64,000 nt of DNA from Acetobacterium fimetarium (GTDB lineage: Bacteria; Bacillota; Clostridia; Eubacteriales; Eubacteriaceae): NCBI RefSeq assembly GCF_014284475.1, contig NZ_WJBC01000006.1, positions 62,001 to 126,000 of the forward strand, written 5' to 3'. Positions 8,611 through 15,557 of the stretch are shown here, piece after piece (within the stretch, counting starts at the first letter, position 1; each line of letters starts with the position of its first letter). Below the pieces are notes generated by a model, which saw only the letters and a program-made list of their open reading frames with translations, was not told where the DNA came from and made no database searches. A program made the translations under genes and the position numbers.

Positions 8611-9296
8611 CTGCTGGTTAGGTCGCTTGTGATTATGCCGTCTTCAATGGTAATGATCCGGTCGGTTAATTTAGCTAGTTCGGTGTCGTGGGTCACCATA
8701 ATGATTGTCTTGCCATCGTCTGTCATTTTGCGGAACAGTTCAACAACTTTGTTGGCATTGTAAGTGTCAAGATTTCCGGTTGGCTCATCGGCAACGATAA
8801 AGGGCGGGTTGTTAGCCAATGCCCTGGCGATGGCGGCTCGTTGCTGTTGGCCACCTGATAAATCGACCGGGAGTTTATTGGCATGTTCTCCAATCTCGAC
8901 CTGATTCAGTAAATCCAGAGCAATGTTTTTTCGGTTTCCGGTGGGATAGCTACTGCATAAATCCATTGGCAGGATAATGTTTTCCAATATGGTTAAGGTC
9001 GGAATTAATTGAAAAAATTGAAAAATGATGCCGATGTTTTTTCCCCGCCAGGCGGTCAGGGCGGATTCAGTTAAGCTGTGAAGGGGACGATTGTCATAAA
9101 TAATCTCTCCGGAAGTCGGTCTGTCAATGCCCGAGAGCATATTGAGGAGGGTTGATTTACCGCTGCCGGATTTTCCCAGGATAGCGATAAATTCCCCGGT
9201 TTTAAAGTTGAGGGTGGCATTTTTTAGAGCCGTCGTGCCGCCGGAATGGTCAGGGTATACTTTTGTGATATTTTTGAGGTTGAATTGCTTCTCCAT
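8598..9296 (-). CDS. ABC transporter ATP-binding protein, MacB/LolD type
   Basis: 232 residues. Walker [10 protein letters not shown] is at 41-49, the Q-loop lies around 93, the signature LSGGQQQR starts at about 146, and Walker B with [12 protein letters not shown] lies at about 167-178. The EPTGNLD sequence is characteristic of the MacB/LolD/FtsE branch. It is the first gene of the exporter operon and overlaps the permease. The promoter lies in the 190-bp gap shared with the divergent TetR gene, where two TGTTCA-type inverted repeats occur. Confidence 0.93.
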   Translation of the reverse strand: MEKQFNLKNITKVYPDHSGGTTALKNATLNFKTGEFIAILGKSGSGKSTLLNMLSGIDRPTSGEIIYDNRPLHSLTESALTAWRGKNIGIIFQFFQLIPTLTILENIILPMDLCSSYPTGNRKNIALDLLNQVEIGEHANKLPVDLSGGQQQRAAIARALANNPPFIVADEPTGNLDTYNANKVVELFRKMTDDGKTIIMVTHDTELAKLTDRIITIEDGIITSDLTSRCIN

Positions 9297-9365
9297 GTTT
9301 TGTTACTCGCTTTCTGATAATTTTAAAATTGGTCTTGCTTGCACATTTTAACAAGTGTACAATAT

Positions 9366-9379
9366 GTTCATAAATGAAC
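9366..9379. promoter_or_regulatory. Inverted repeat GTTCATAAATGAAC, probable TetR operator 1
   Basis: Perfect 6-bp arms (GTTCAT / ATGAAC) with a 2-nt centre, in the divergent gap between the exporter operon and the tetR gene. A second site with the same arms lies at 9442-9457. Confidence 0.55.
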
Positions 9380-9441
9380 GATTTGTTTAAAAACATTATA
9401 CGAAGACCGGGCCATGGATACAAGGAACAGATCTACCGTAA

Positions 9442-9457
9442 TGTTCACTACTGAACA
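9442..9457. promoter_or_regulatory. Inverted repeat TGTTCACTACTGAACA, probable TetR operator 2
   Basis: Perfect TGTTCA / TGAACA arms around a 4-nt centre, 30 bp upstream of the TetR start. The shared half-site with operator 1 suggests autoregulation and repression of the exporter. Confidence 0.55.
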
Positions 9458-9487
9458 AATTGATAGAATTGTCCAAAGGAGGAGCAA

Positions 9488-10075
9488 ATGGAAAAAACAG
9501 ACCGAAGAAGAGAAAAAACCAGAGCCTCAATCTATGAAGCACTAAGTGGATTACTTGAAGAAAAGAAATTCGCCAATATTACAGTTCAGGAGATTATTGA
9601 TCGGGCAAATGTGGGCAGAAGTACATTTTATACGCATTTTGAAACAAAAGACGTTCTGCTTGACAGCATGATTGAAGAAATTTTTGAATCCCTGAATCTC
9701 AATTTAACCGTCCATATGAATGAAGCGGGACATCAAAACATGCTGCCAGTGGAAGAATTGCTCACTCATATACAGGAAAATCTAAAACCAATCAGGGGAA
9801 TCTTAAAAGACGAAAGCGGCGAGCGCCTGGCATACAGACTCAAAAACTGTTGGAATGATAAATTGAAGGATGATTTTTTAAAACAGGTATCGGGAAAAGA
9901 TTTAAAAGTTCCGGTTGATTTTCTGATCAACCATATTACCAGCAGCCTGGTTGAAATGATCACCTGGTGGTTGGATAGCGGTATGCAATACCCGCCCTCC
10001 AAAATGGCGGAATACTGGAAATTATTGATGAAGCCGGCGATGTTTTCTGTGATCGCCGAACAAAGCCGCAGTTAA
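9488..10075 (+). CDS. TetR/AcrR-family regulator
   Basis: 195 residues. The N-terminal helix-turn-helix reads KFANITVQEIIDRANVGRST followed by FYTHFETKD, the standard TetR pattern with the family's YxHFxxK. The C-terminal half resembles the TetR_C_33-like domains found in Firmicutes. A strong AAAGGAGG precedes the ATG. It is divergent from the ABC exporter and flanked by two matching inverted repeats, so it most likely represses both itself and the exporter and is released by the exported compound. Confidence 0.88.
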   Translation: MEKTDRRREKTRASIYEALSGLLEEKKFANITVQEIIDRANVGRSTFYTHFETKDVLLDSMIEEIFESLNLNLTVHMNEAGHQNMLPVEELLTHIQENLKPIRGILKDESGERLAYRLKNCWNDKLKDDFLKQVSGKDLKVPVDFLINHITSSLVEMITWWLDSGMQYPPSKMAEYWKLLMKPAMFSVIAEQSRS

Positions 10076-10084
10076 TAAGTTAAG

Positions 10085-10110
10085 TTAAGTTGTGCTTGGC
10101 ACATTGGCTT
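10085..10110 (+). repeat. Dispersed palindromic repeat, copy 2
   Basis: TTAAGTTGTGCTTGGCACA followed by TTGGCTT. It is preceded by AATAAGTTAAG, a tandem lead-in shared with other copies. It lies 9 bp after the tetR stop. Confidence 0.65.
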
Positions 10111-10199
10111 TTAAAACGACATATTTATTTTGGAATAGCGCAGACTGGACTCATATTAAAGATTTAAGAAGGGAATTAATTAAAAATTAATGATGAAGG

Positions 10200-10301
10200 A
10201 TGAATACTATAGAAATTGGATTTATCGATGCTGGAAAAGTCGGTACCTCTCTGGGAAACTATATTGGTGATATGGCATATCAATTGCCATATCACCAATA
10301 A
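10200..10301 (+). pseudogene. N-terminal fragment of a Rossmann-fold (DUF2520-like) gene
   Basis: The first 20 codons read MNTIEIGFIDAGKVGTSLGN, the beginning of a nucleotide-binding protein of the DUF2520/Rossmann-like family, with the first glycine of GxGxxG changed to Asp. The frame ends at a stop after 33 codons, inside a 15-bp inverted repeat. The remaining 200 or more residues of the family are absent. A sequence resembling the dispersed repeat (GAGCCTGGTACGGG) follows immediately, so the gene appears cut at a repeat junction. It is almost certainly non-functional. Confidence 0.55.
10263..10299. repeat. 15-bp perfect inverted repeat with 7-nt loop
   Basis: ATTGGTGATATGGCA and TGCCATATCACCAAT flank TATCAAT. 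It sits at the broken end of the Rossmann-fold fragment. No T-run follows on either strand, so it is not a normal terminator; it may be a scar of inverted duplication. Confidence 0.7.
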
Positions 10302-10337
10302 ATTAAATGAGCCTGGTACGGGAAAAGCTACTCCTGA

Positions 10338-10697
10338 TTATTCAAGTGCTTTGGCAATTGTATGGATAACCGTATCTTCTGAAAAAGGTTTTGTGATATA
10401 ATTTTTAGCCCCGGCATCAAGCGCCTCAAGAATTGTACTGCCTTTACCCAGTGCCGTAACCATCACTACTCTGGCCGTCGGATTAAGTTTTAAAATGTCC
10501 TTTAATCCGGTAATTCCATCCACCTTGGGCATGGTAATATCCATGGTAACCAGATCCGGTATTAATTCTTCATATTTTTGAAGTCCCTCAAAGCCGTCAC
10601 CAGCTTCTCCAATAATTTCATGCTTTGCAGCTTCCAGAATCATTCTCAATTTCTTCCGGGATACAGCCGAGTCATCCACAATTAATATTCTCGCCAC
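10338..10697 (-). CDS. CheY-like single-domain response regulator
   Basis: 119 residues, receiver domain only. The acidic pocket is D8 and D9, the phosphoacceptor is D53 (TMDITMPK), and the switch residues T81 and K103 (ITKPFSE) are in place. With no output domain, it acts by protein contact, as CheY does at the flagellar motor or in a phosphorelay. The gene is downstream of, and probably co-transcribed with, a gene for a protein carrying a CheX-type phosphatase motif, which would be its natural phosphatase. Confidence 0.93.
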   Translation of the reverse strand: MARILIVDDSAVSRKKLRMILEAAKHEIIGEAGDGFEGLQKYEELIPDLVTMDITMPKVDGITGLKDILKLNPTARVVMVTALGKGSTILEALDAGAKNYITKPFSEDTVIHTIAKALE

Positions 10698-10756
10698 AAG
10701 AAAAACCTCCTATTATCATGTATTTTATGTAAACCACTAGTTCTTTAGTTCGTAAA

Positions 10757-11671
10757 TTAGTTGCTTGCACGGGTTTCAGAAAAATCAGGATGCGCTTCAG
10801 CAAAAATAAAATCGATCTGACCAAAACTTAAATGACACGGGATGATATATAATTTTCCAGCAGGATTCACGATACCCGCCGCTTTTACTTCTGCCACTTG
10901 CAGATCAAGCTCGATGCCTTTATGGGCCAGTTCAGATAAAAATAATCCATTATGGCAATTCAGGAATTCACCCAATGAATCTTTAGCCAAGGCATCCAGT
11001 CCTTTCAGCTCTTCTTCTGCATAGATGGAGGCAAACCGTGTCAGGACTGTTTCGGAAGCAGCGAAACCGCTGAAAAATGGATACTCTCCTTCGATTCCCT
11101 GAGTCACCAGATAATCAAATGGATAAGACTCAACCGCTACGGCTGGTTCCATTCTGATCTCATCATCAATAAAGCGGACTATATTTCTGAGAAAAAGTTC
11201 AAAATACTCCCGCGGAATTCTATCCTGCTGAGCAGAGAGTGTTTTAAGAAAGATCTCTGCGATTTCTGTTATGTCATTATTTTTCAAAGCTTGTATTTCA
11301 TCACTTGTCAATTGCGCATCTTCTCTATATTGGGCCAGAACATTTTCATATTTTTCAAGGGAAAAGAATCCCTTTTCAATGAGAATCTGCCCTAATAAAC
11401 TATTTGATTTTTTCTGAGCATTTAACAGTTCATTCAACTGATTTTCGGTGAGATATCCCTCTTCAATAGCCAACTCCCCAAATTTTCGATCCTTGGCAGC
11501 TTGAATTCGATGTATTCTGTTGACTTGCGCCGCATTCATGTAACCAGAATCAATAGCCAAAACGCCTAGTTTCACCTTGTCTGATTTTTGTTCCGCTAAC
11601 ACCATTCTGAGTTCTTCCGGTTTGATTAATTTTTTCTCCAAAAGATAATTGCCAAAGTACTGATTAAACAT
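10757..11671 (-). CDS. Helical-repeat protein with C-terminal CheX/CheC-like phosphatase domain
   Basis: 304 residues from ATG 11671, which has AGGAGG 7 nt upstream; an in-frame start at 11704 lacks a site. The first 115 residues are four tandem copies of a roughly 35-residue unit (LLEKKLIKPEELRMVLAEQ, LAIDSGYMNAAQVNRIHRIQ, LAIEEGYLTENQLNELLNAQ, LIEKGFFSLEKYENVLAQ), similar to MshEN-type domains, some of which bind cyclic-di-GMP. The C-terminal half has the CheX/CheC motif ExxNxxxG (E235, N238) in a region ending in beta-strand-like sequence. CheX enzymes dephosphorylate CheY. With the CheY-like gene next door this looks like a compact signalling module, perhaps tied to cyclic-di-GMP (inference). 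Confidence 0.6.
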   Translation of the reverse strand: MFNQYFGNYLLEKKLIKPEELRMVLAEQKSDKVKLGVLAIDSGYMNAAQVNRIHRIQAAKDRKFGELAIEEGYLTENQLNELLNAQKKSNSLLGQILIEKGFFSLEKYENVLAQYREDAQLTSDEIQALKNNDITEIAEIFLKTLSAQQDRIPREYFELFLRNIVRFIDDEIRMEPAVAVESYPFDYLVTQGIEGEYPFFSGFAASETVLTRFASIYAEEELKGLDALAKDSLGEFLNCHNGLFLSELAHKGIELDLQVAEVKAAGIVNPAGKLYIIPCHLSFGQIDFIFAEAHPDFSETRASN

Positions 11672-11904
11672 AAAAGCCTCCTTTGTGCGCGTCTTATTGT
11701 TCACATATGTTTATATTATATCATTTTTCAATTCTTGTCTAGCATGACCTGGGAATTTTTCGGAACCTGTGAACATTTTTAGCCGCCGGAAGGAGAAAAA
11801 GATTAATTACCATTGACCCATACAAGTATATTGGCGTTGCCGCCTGGTTCTGATAAACCAAATACATTTCCTCTTTCCATGTTTTTCACCGTTCTTTCAT
11901 TTTT

Positions 11905-11945
11905 TCTGTATTAGAGAGAATTCACGCATTTCTCCCTAATACAGA
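11905..11945. repeat. 16-bp inverted repeat (one mismatch)
   Basis: TCTGTATTAGAGAGAA and TTCTCCCTAATACAGA with a 9-nt loop. A T-run precedes it on the plus strand but none follows on either strand. Function unknown. Confidence 0.6.
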
Positions 11946-12036
11946 GCTTGTTAATTTCGCGTATTACCTGAATTATAAACCGGTGTAACTGAGAAGCAGG
12001 CTTTTTTACTGGGTTCAAAGCGCCCCCCATAATAGA

Positions 12037-12062
12037 TTAAGCTGTGCCTGGAACCCGGGCTC
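12037..12062 (+). repeat. Dispersed palindromic repeat, copy 3
   Basis: TTAAGCTGTGCCTGGAACC followed by CGGGCTC. A GTAAGTTAAGT half-copy follows at about 12087-12097, just before the phd promoter. Confidence 0.65.
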
Positions 12063-12112
12063 ACCACGCAGTAATGCACAACGCAGTAAGTTAAGTGTTC
12101 CTTTATGAATTT

Positions 12113-12138
12113 ATTTTAGGTTTTATTTATCCTAAAAT
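12113..12138 (+). promoter_or_regulatory. Probable Phd operator ATTTTAGG / CCTAAAAT
   Basis: A perfect 8-bp inverted repeat with a 10-nt spacer, upstream of a TACAAT -10-like hexamer and 38 bp before the phd start. Phd-type antitoxins bind palindromes overlapping their own promoter, so conditional autoregulation with Doc is expected. Confidence 0.6.
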
Positions 12139-12175
12139 CATAGTACAATGAAACAAAGACCAGGAGGTGCTTATT

Positions 12176-12418
12176 ATGCAAATCAATACCAAAAATCTAG
12201 TTTCAATTTCCGAAGCCAACCAGAATTTTTCGAAGGTTGCCCGGCTTGTCGATGAAAACGGCGCTGCCATCATTTTAAAAAACAATACCCCCCGATATGT
12301 CCTGATTGAGTTCAGCCAGTTTCAAAAAGAAGAAATCATTGGCGATGAAGAGGTGGAAACAATTGCCAAACGGATCCTTTCCAGACATCAGACCGCCTTT
12401 GAGGAATTAGCCAAATGA
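12176..12418 (+). CDS. phd: Phd/YefM-family antitoxin
   Basis: 80 residues from ATG 12176, which follows AGGAGG; a GTG 9 nt upstream overlaps that site and is unlikely. The N-terminal fold reads LVSISEANQNFSKVARLVDE, the DNA-binding Phd/YefM signature, followed by a C-terminal helix that would insert into the toxin. Its stop overlaps the doc start by 4 bp (ATGA), the usual translational coupling of toxin-antitoxin pairs. It neutralises Doc and represses the operon. Confidence 0.9.
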   Translation: MQINTKNLVSISEANQNFSKVARLVDENGAAIILKNNTPRYVLIEFSQFQKEEIIGDEEVETIAKRILSRHQTAFEELAK

Positions 12419-12789
12419 AACGGCTGTCCCTCCAGCAGGTGATGCGTCTTCACACCATGCTGATTAACGAGACCGGTGGCAGTGATGGCCTCCGAGATGA
12501 AAAGTTGCTGGATTCTGCTCTAAACGCGCCTTTTCAAAGTTTTGATGGTGAAGATCTGTACCAAACGATTCCGGCCAAAGCCGCACGTCTGGGCTTTTCA
12601 CTGATTAATAACCATGCTTTTTTAGATGGCAATAAACGAATCGGTATTCTGGTTATGCTAACATTTCTGGAGATGAACGGCTTCATGCCTGATTGTACAG
12701 ATGATGAACTGATCCAGTTGGGTATCAGGCTGGCTGCTGGACAAATTGATGATCTGCAACTGCTGGACTGGATTATCGATCATGTCTGA
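12415..12789 (+). CDS. doc: Doc-type Fic toxin (death-on-curing)
   Basis: 124 residues, the usual Doc length. The Fic active-site motif is HAFLDGNKR (H67 to R75), and the upstream GGSDGLRDE loop is typical of Doc. Canonical Doc has HxFxDANKR and phosphorylates elongation factor Tu, whereas Fic AMPylators have HxFxxGNxRxxR. Here the centre is DGNKR, ending RIG rather than RxxR, so the Doc-like kinase activity is more likely. It is coupled to phd by a 4-bp overlap. All catalytic residues are present, so the pair is probably functional. Confidence 0.9.
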   Translation: MKRLSLQQVMRLHTMLINETGGSDGLRDEKLLDSALNAPFQSFDGEDLYQTIPAKAARLGFSLINNHAFLDGNKRIGILVMLTFLEMNGFMPDCTDDELIQLGIRLAAGQIDDLQLLDWIIDHV

Positions 12790-12830
12790 AACCAACCAAA
12801 CCGGGGCTCTATAAACGGCTCTTTAATGGA

Positions 12831-13118
12831 TCAGCTGATTAGTAACGCCAGCTCCGATGCGCATTTCGTGGGCAGGAATTCGATGATTTCATATTCGGCA
12901 ATGCTTCCGATATGGAATGGATCTTCCGCGATGATGGCTTCAACTTCCTTTTGATCTCCGGCACGGCATAAAATGACGCCACCGTTTCTCGGGTTTCTTC
13001 GTCCAGACAAGAGAAATTTACCCTGGGCGTAGTATTTGTCCAGATACTCGATATGGGCAGGGATTGCCGCATCGACGGCTTCCAAAGGTTTGAGATATTT
13101 CAATAAAATTAAATACAT
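12831..13118 (-). CDS. YciI-like protein
   Basis: 95 residues. The sequence starts MYLILLKYLKP and has the conserved His22 and Asp66 (AEDPFHIG) of the YciI/dimeric ferredoxin-like fold. YciI proteins are small stress- or dechlorination-related enzymes of uncertain substrate. An AAAGGAGCG sequence precedes the start. It sits directly downstream of a broken transglutaminase-like gene and may have been its operon partner. Confidence 0.82.
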   Translation of the reverse strand: MYLILLKYLKPLEAVDAAIPAHIEYLDKYYAQGKFLLSGRRNPRNGGVILCRAGDQKEVEAIIAEDPFHIGSIAEYEIIEFLPTKCASELALLIS

Positions 13119-13131
13119 AGTTTACGCTCCT

Positions 13132-13452
13132 TTACGTTAAAACATCGGGTTTTTCGTTGAGTGTAGCCGGGATGTTATCAATGATATTCTGGAGACTTCT
13201 GGCCTTTTTCAGCATCAGCATGGTGTCCCGATGGGGATTGGCGAAAATTCCCGGCCAGTCGTATTCATCATATTCCGGACGGTTCTGAAATGCCAGAATC
13301 GGTTCGTTCAGTGAAAATTGAGCTTTGACACCAGGCTTATTACCCCTGGCGTCCATCCTGAACCAATTATTTTCAATAAAAACAGCATTATAGGCATGGA
13401 CACAATACCCCAGAGAGTCATCGTCGGCCAGGGTAATATGTTGATAGCGATG
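13132..13452 (-). pseudogene. C-terminal fragment of a transglutaminase-like gene
   Basis: The frame reads about 106 codons without a start: it begins HRYQHITLADDDSLGYCVHA, passes through YNAVFIENNWFRMDARGNK and ends at 13132. This is the C-terminal part of the transglutaminase-like domain (GYCVHAYN holds the catalytic His region, WFRMDARGNK the Asp region). The N-terminal two-thirds with the catalytic cysteine are gone. An in-frame stop and a CCCAGGCACC arm of the dispersed repeat begin right at the break (13453 onward), so the loss coincides with a repeat junction. An internal ATG could start a 74-residue peptide, but it would not be active. Confidence 0.7.
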
Positions 13453-13457
13453 TTAAC

Positions 13458-13514
13458 CCCAGGCACCATCACTAAATTAAGTTGAGCTAGGCACCAGGGC
13501 TACAGGTGCCTGGG
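13458..13514. repeat. 10-bp inverted repeat enclosing a dispersed repeat copy
   Basis: CCCAGGCACC (13458-13467) and GGTGCCTGGG (13505-13514) are perfect arms. Repeat copy 4 (13477-13502, TTAAGTTGAGCTAGGCACC and onward) lies between them. The right arm is followed by CTTTTTC, so the shorter internal hairpin GGCACC/GGTGCC could end plus-strand transcription. Confidence 0.7.
13477..13502 (+). repeat. Dispersed palindromic repeat, copy 4
   Basis: TTAAGTTGAGCTAGGCACC followed by AGGGCTA. It is next to the 5'-truncated transglutaminase fragment. Confidence 0.65.
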
Positions 13515-13770
13515 CTTTTTCAAAAGTCGAAGGGGTCGGAGGGGTTGAAGGGGTGTTCTTTTGTATTATAGTGATTAAAAAAATCTAATCAAAGATTTTC
13601 GCCATAAGTAAAATAAAGCCTCCGACCCCTTCGAATGGCTTATTACTGGCGTTTGATCCCTCCGACATCCCTCCGAAAAGGTTTCGAAAATTGACACAAC
13701 CCCTTCGCATTTTGCAAGAAAAGGCACATGCAAGTGAATTATTCACAGAAACGAAAGGATTTTTCAATGT

Positions 13771-13796
13771 GTTAAGTGTGCCTGCACCGGGGCTTC
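13771..13796 (+). repeat. Dispersed palindromic repeat, variant copy in unit A
   Basis: GTTAAGTGTGCCTGCACCGG followed by GGCTTC. The core has lost one GG. The same variant is present in unit B at 15016-15041. Confidence 0.6.
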
Positions 13797-13809
13797 TATG
13801 TAATGGGTT

Positions 13810-14187
13810 TTAATGACTTTTTAGAATTGCATCAGCAATGAGTCGATCGAATTTTCTGACATCGATCCCTTTTCTTAAATTGACTTTAATATGACCTGCA
13901 CGGGTCCAGAGTTCAACTTCTGCATTTAAATCAAGCAACTTACCAGCATTTTCGGTAGACCACATATTAACCGACGAGTAAGGCAAGGAGTATACTTCTA
14001 TTTTTTTGCCGGTTAATCCCTGGGCATCTCTTACAATTAATCGCTTATTGGTAAAGACAGCACTGTCTCTGATTGTTTTATAAGCAGCTACAGCCTGCTC
14101 ACCTTCAACTAACAATTCCTGTACATCTTGGGGAATTGGACATTCTGAAATAAAGGTCCATGATAAAATTTGACTTGTTTCTGCCAT
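13810..14187 (-). CDS. PH-like domain protein, copy A
   Basis: 125 residues, soluble. The segment FTNKRLIVRDAQGLTGKKIEVYSLPYSSVNMW is the typical strand pattern of bacterial PH-domain (bPH) proteins, which end in a helix such as FDRLIADAIL here. Their function is mostly unknown. An AAGGAGACC sequence precedes the ATG. The protein is identical in sequence to the one encoded at 15055-15432, although the two DNA copies differ at ten positions, all silent. It is carried on the 810-bp duplicated unit. Confidence 0.8.
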   Translation of the reverse strand: MAETSQILSWTFISECPIPQDVQELLVEGEQAVAAYKTIRDSAVFTNKRLIVRDAQGLTGKKIEVYSLPYSSVNMWSTENAGKLLDLNAEVELWTRAGHIKVNLRKGIDVRKFDRLIADAILKSH

Positions 14188-14311
14188 TTTTGGTCTCCTT
14201 TTGAATTATTATTAGTATTTTTTATAGCATAAGTGTACTTGACACCACCAGTGCTCGCAATTAAACAGCTTTCATAAACGAAAGAATGTTTCAATATGTT
14301 AAGTCAATAAG

Positions 14312-14337
14312 TTAAGTTGTGCCTGGCACCTGGGCTT
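14312..14337 (+). repeat. Dispersed palindromic repeat, copy 5 (end of unit A)
   Basis: TTAAGTTGTGCCTGGCACC followed by TGGGCTT. Read on the minus strand it supplies the last residues (QVPGTT) and the stop codon of the truncated GNAT gene. Confidence 0.8.
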
Positions 14338-14617
14338 CATATAAGGACTCCATTTCAGCATCACCAGAAAACTCAATCCGGGAAATACAGAAACCCACAT
14401 TTCTGGCGGTTTCCTGATCAACCGCAAGTTCAATTCGCAACTGCCCATTTTTCGCCTTCAGGAGCAAATTTTTTTTACGCATTTCAAAGGTGAACTTGTC
14501 ATAATGTGATTTAAAATTCACAGCGGCTTGCCGATGATGTTCGTTCAGTTCTTCCCAAAGCTCCTGGATTTCATCCAGCATGGATTCATCACCGATACGA
14601 TAAATAATGGTAGTCAT
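14312..14617 (-). pseudogene. N-terminal part of a GNAT acetyltransferase, cut by a repeat
   Basis: The frame starts with a well-placed ATG at 14617 and reads MTTIIYRIGDESMLDEIQEL, then the start of an acetyltransferase fold up to VGFCISRIEFSGDAEMESLY. GNAT enzymes normally continue at this point with VxxxxRGxGIG, the acetyl-CoA binding loop. Here the frame runs instead into the dispersed repeat, which encodes EAQVPGTT and the TAA stop. The acetyl-CoA site and the C-terminal half are missing, so the 101-residue product should be inactive. It lies between the two duplicated PH-like units. Confidence 0.75.
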
Positions 14618-14718
14618 ATGATTTTATCCTTTCTGATGTTTTACAGAACAATGTCCCAATAATTACCCCAGGGAAAGGCACAAACAACCGGTTAGCTTGT
14701 GTTACTCAGACTAATAAG

Positions 14719-14738
14719 TTAAGTTCAGCCCGGCAACG
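14719..14738 (+). repeat. Dispersed palindromic repeat, partial copy
   Basis: TTAAGTTCAGCCCGGCAACG, preceded by AATAAG. The core is degenerate. Confidence 0.5.
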
Positions 14739-15015
14739 AATGCCATAGATGTACCTGGAACCAATTCAAAGATGCGAAGGGGTCGGAGGGGTCGAAGGGG
14801 TGTTTTTTTGTATTATAGTGATTAAAAAAATCTAATCAAAGATTTCCGCCATATAAAAAAAAGCCTTCGACCCCTTCGAATGGCTTATTACAGGCGTTTG
14901 ATCCTTCCGCAACCCCTTCGCAATCCCTTCGCAAATTGGCACAACCCCTTCGCATTTTGCAAGAAAAGGCATATACAATTGAATTATTCACAGAAATGAA
15001 ATGATTTTTCAATGT

Positions 15016-15041
15016 GTTAAGTGTGCCTGCACCGGGGCTTC
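15016..15041 (+). repeat. Dispersed palindromic repeat, variant copy in unit B
   Basis: GTTAAGTGTGCCTGCACCGG followed by GGCTTC, identical to the variant in unit A. Confidence 0.6.
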
Positions 15042-15054
15042 TATGTAACGGGTT

Positions 15055-15432
15055 TTAATGACTTTTTAGAATCGCATCAGCAATGAGTCGATCGAATTTT
15101 CTGACATCGATCCCTTTTCTCAAATTGACTTTAATATGACCTGCGCGAGTCCAGAGTTCAACTTCTGCATTTAAATCAAGCAACTTGCCTGCATTTTCGG
15201 TAGACCACATATTAACCGACGAGTAAGGCAAGGAGTAAACTTCTATTTTTTTGCCGGTTAATCCCTGGGCATCTCTTACAATTAATCGCTTATTGGTAAA
15301 GACAGCACTGTCTCTGATTGTTTTATAAGCAGCTACAGCCTGCTCACCTTCAACTAACAATTCCTGTACATCTTGGGGAATCGGACACTCCGAAATAAAG
15401 GTCCATGATAAAATTTGACTTGTTTCTGCCAT
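15055..15432 (-). CDS. PH-like domain protein, copy B
   Basis: 125 residues, the same protein residue for residue as copy A (13810-14187). The ten nucleotide differences I count all fall on synonymous positions, for example the Val codon of EVYS and the Arg and Ala codons of TRAG. This means both copies have been kept under selection, or one has been corrected by the other, after the duplication. The upstream AAGGAGACC site is also conserved. No partner gene is obvious. Confidence 0.8.
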   Translation of the reverse strand: MAETSQILSWTFISECPIPQDVQELLVEGEQAVAAYKTIRDSAVFTNKRLIVRDAQGLTGKKIEVYSLPYSSVNMWSTENAGKLLDLNAEVELWTRAGHIKVNLRKGIDVRKFDRLIADAILKSH

Positions 15433-15557
15433 TTTTGGTCTCCTTTTGAATTATTATTAGTGTTTTTTTATAGCATAAGTGTACTTGTCACCATCAGTGT
15501 CCGCAATTAAACAGCTTTCATAAACGAAAGAATGCTTCAATAAGTTAAGTCAATAAG

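Larger units (their letters stand above)
11705..12175. other. Noncoding stretch with inverted repeat and repeat copy 3
   Basis: About 470 bp between the CheX-like gene and phd. It holds a 16-bp inverted repeat at 11905-11945, a dispersed repeat at 12037-12062 and the phd promoter region. A 25-codon minus-strand frame at about 11810-11880 (MERGNVFGLSEPGG and onward) lacks a good ribosome binding site and may be a remnant. Confidence 0.4.
13524..14337. repeat. Segmental duplication, unit A
   Basis: About 810 bp repeated at 14768-15583. The unit starts with a GGGGTCGGAGGGGT-rich tract, contains an inverted repeat (GAAGGGGTCGGAGG at 13529-13542 with CCTCCGACCCCTTC at 13619-13632), a minor repeat copy at 13771-13796, the PH-like gene, and ends with the dispersed repeat. 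The right boundary coincides with the repeat core. Confidence 0.85.
14618..15054. other. Noncoding stretch with repeat remnant and start of unit B
   Basis: Contains a partial repeat copy at 14719-14738 and the G-rich start of duplication unit B. No gene seen. Confidence 0.5.

Noticed and set aside
10216-10401. A 61-codon frame over the 15-bp inverted repeat
   Set aside because: No ribosome binding site, and another frame in the same place matches a known fold; this one also runs into the CheY-like gene on the other strand.
11805-11880. A 25-codon minus-strand frame (MERGNVFGLSEPGG)
   Set aside because: No suitable ribosome binding site and no family match; kept only as a remark in the noncoding entry.
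13524-13800. A possible CRISPR or tandem repeat array from the G/C-rich repeats
   Set aside because: The GGGGTCGGAGGGGT motifs are irregular, have no unique spacers of constant length and no cas genes are nearby.
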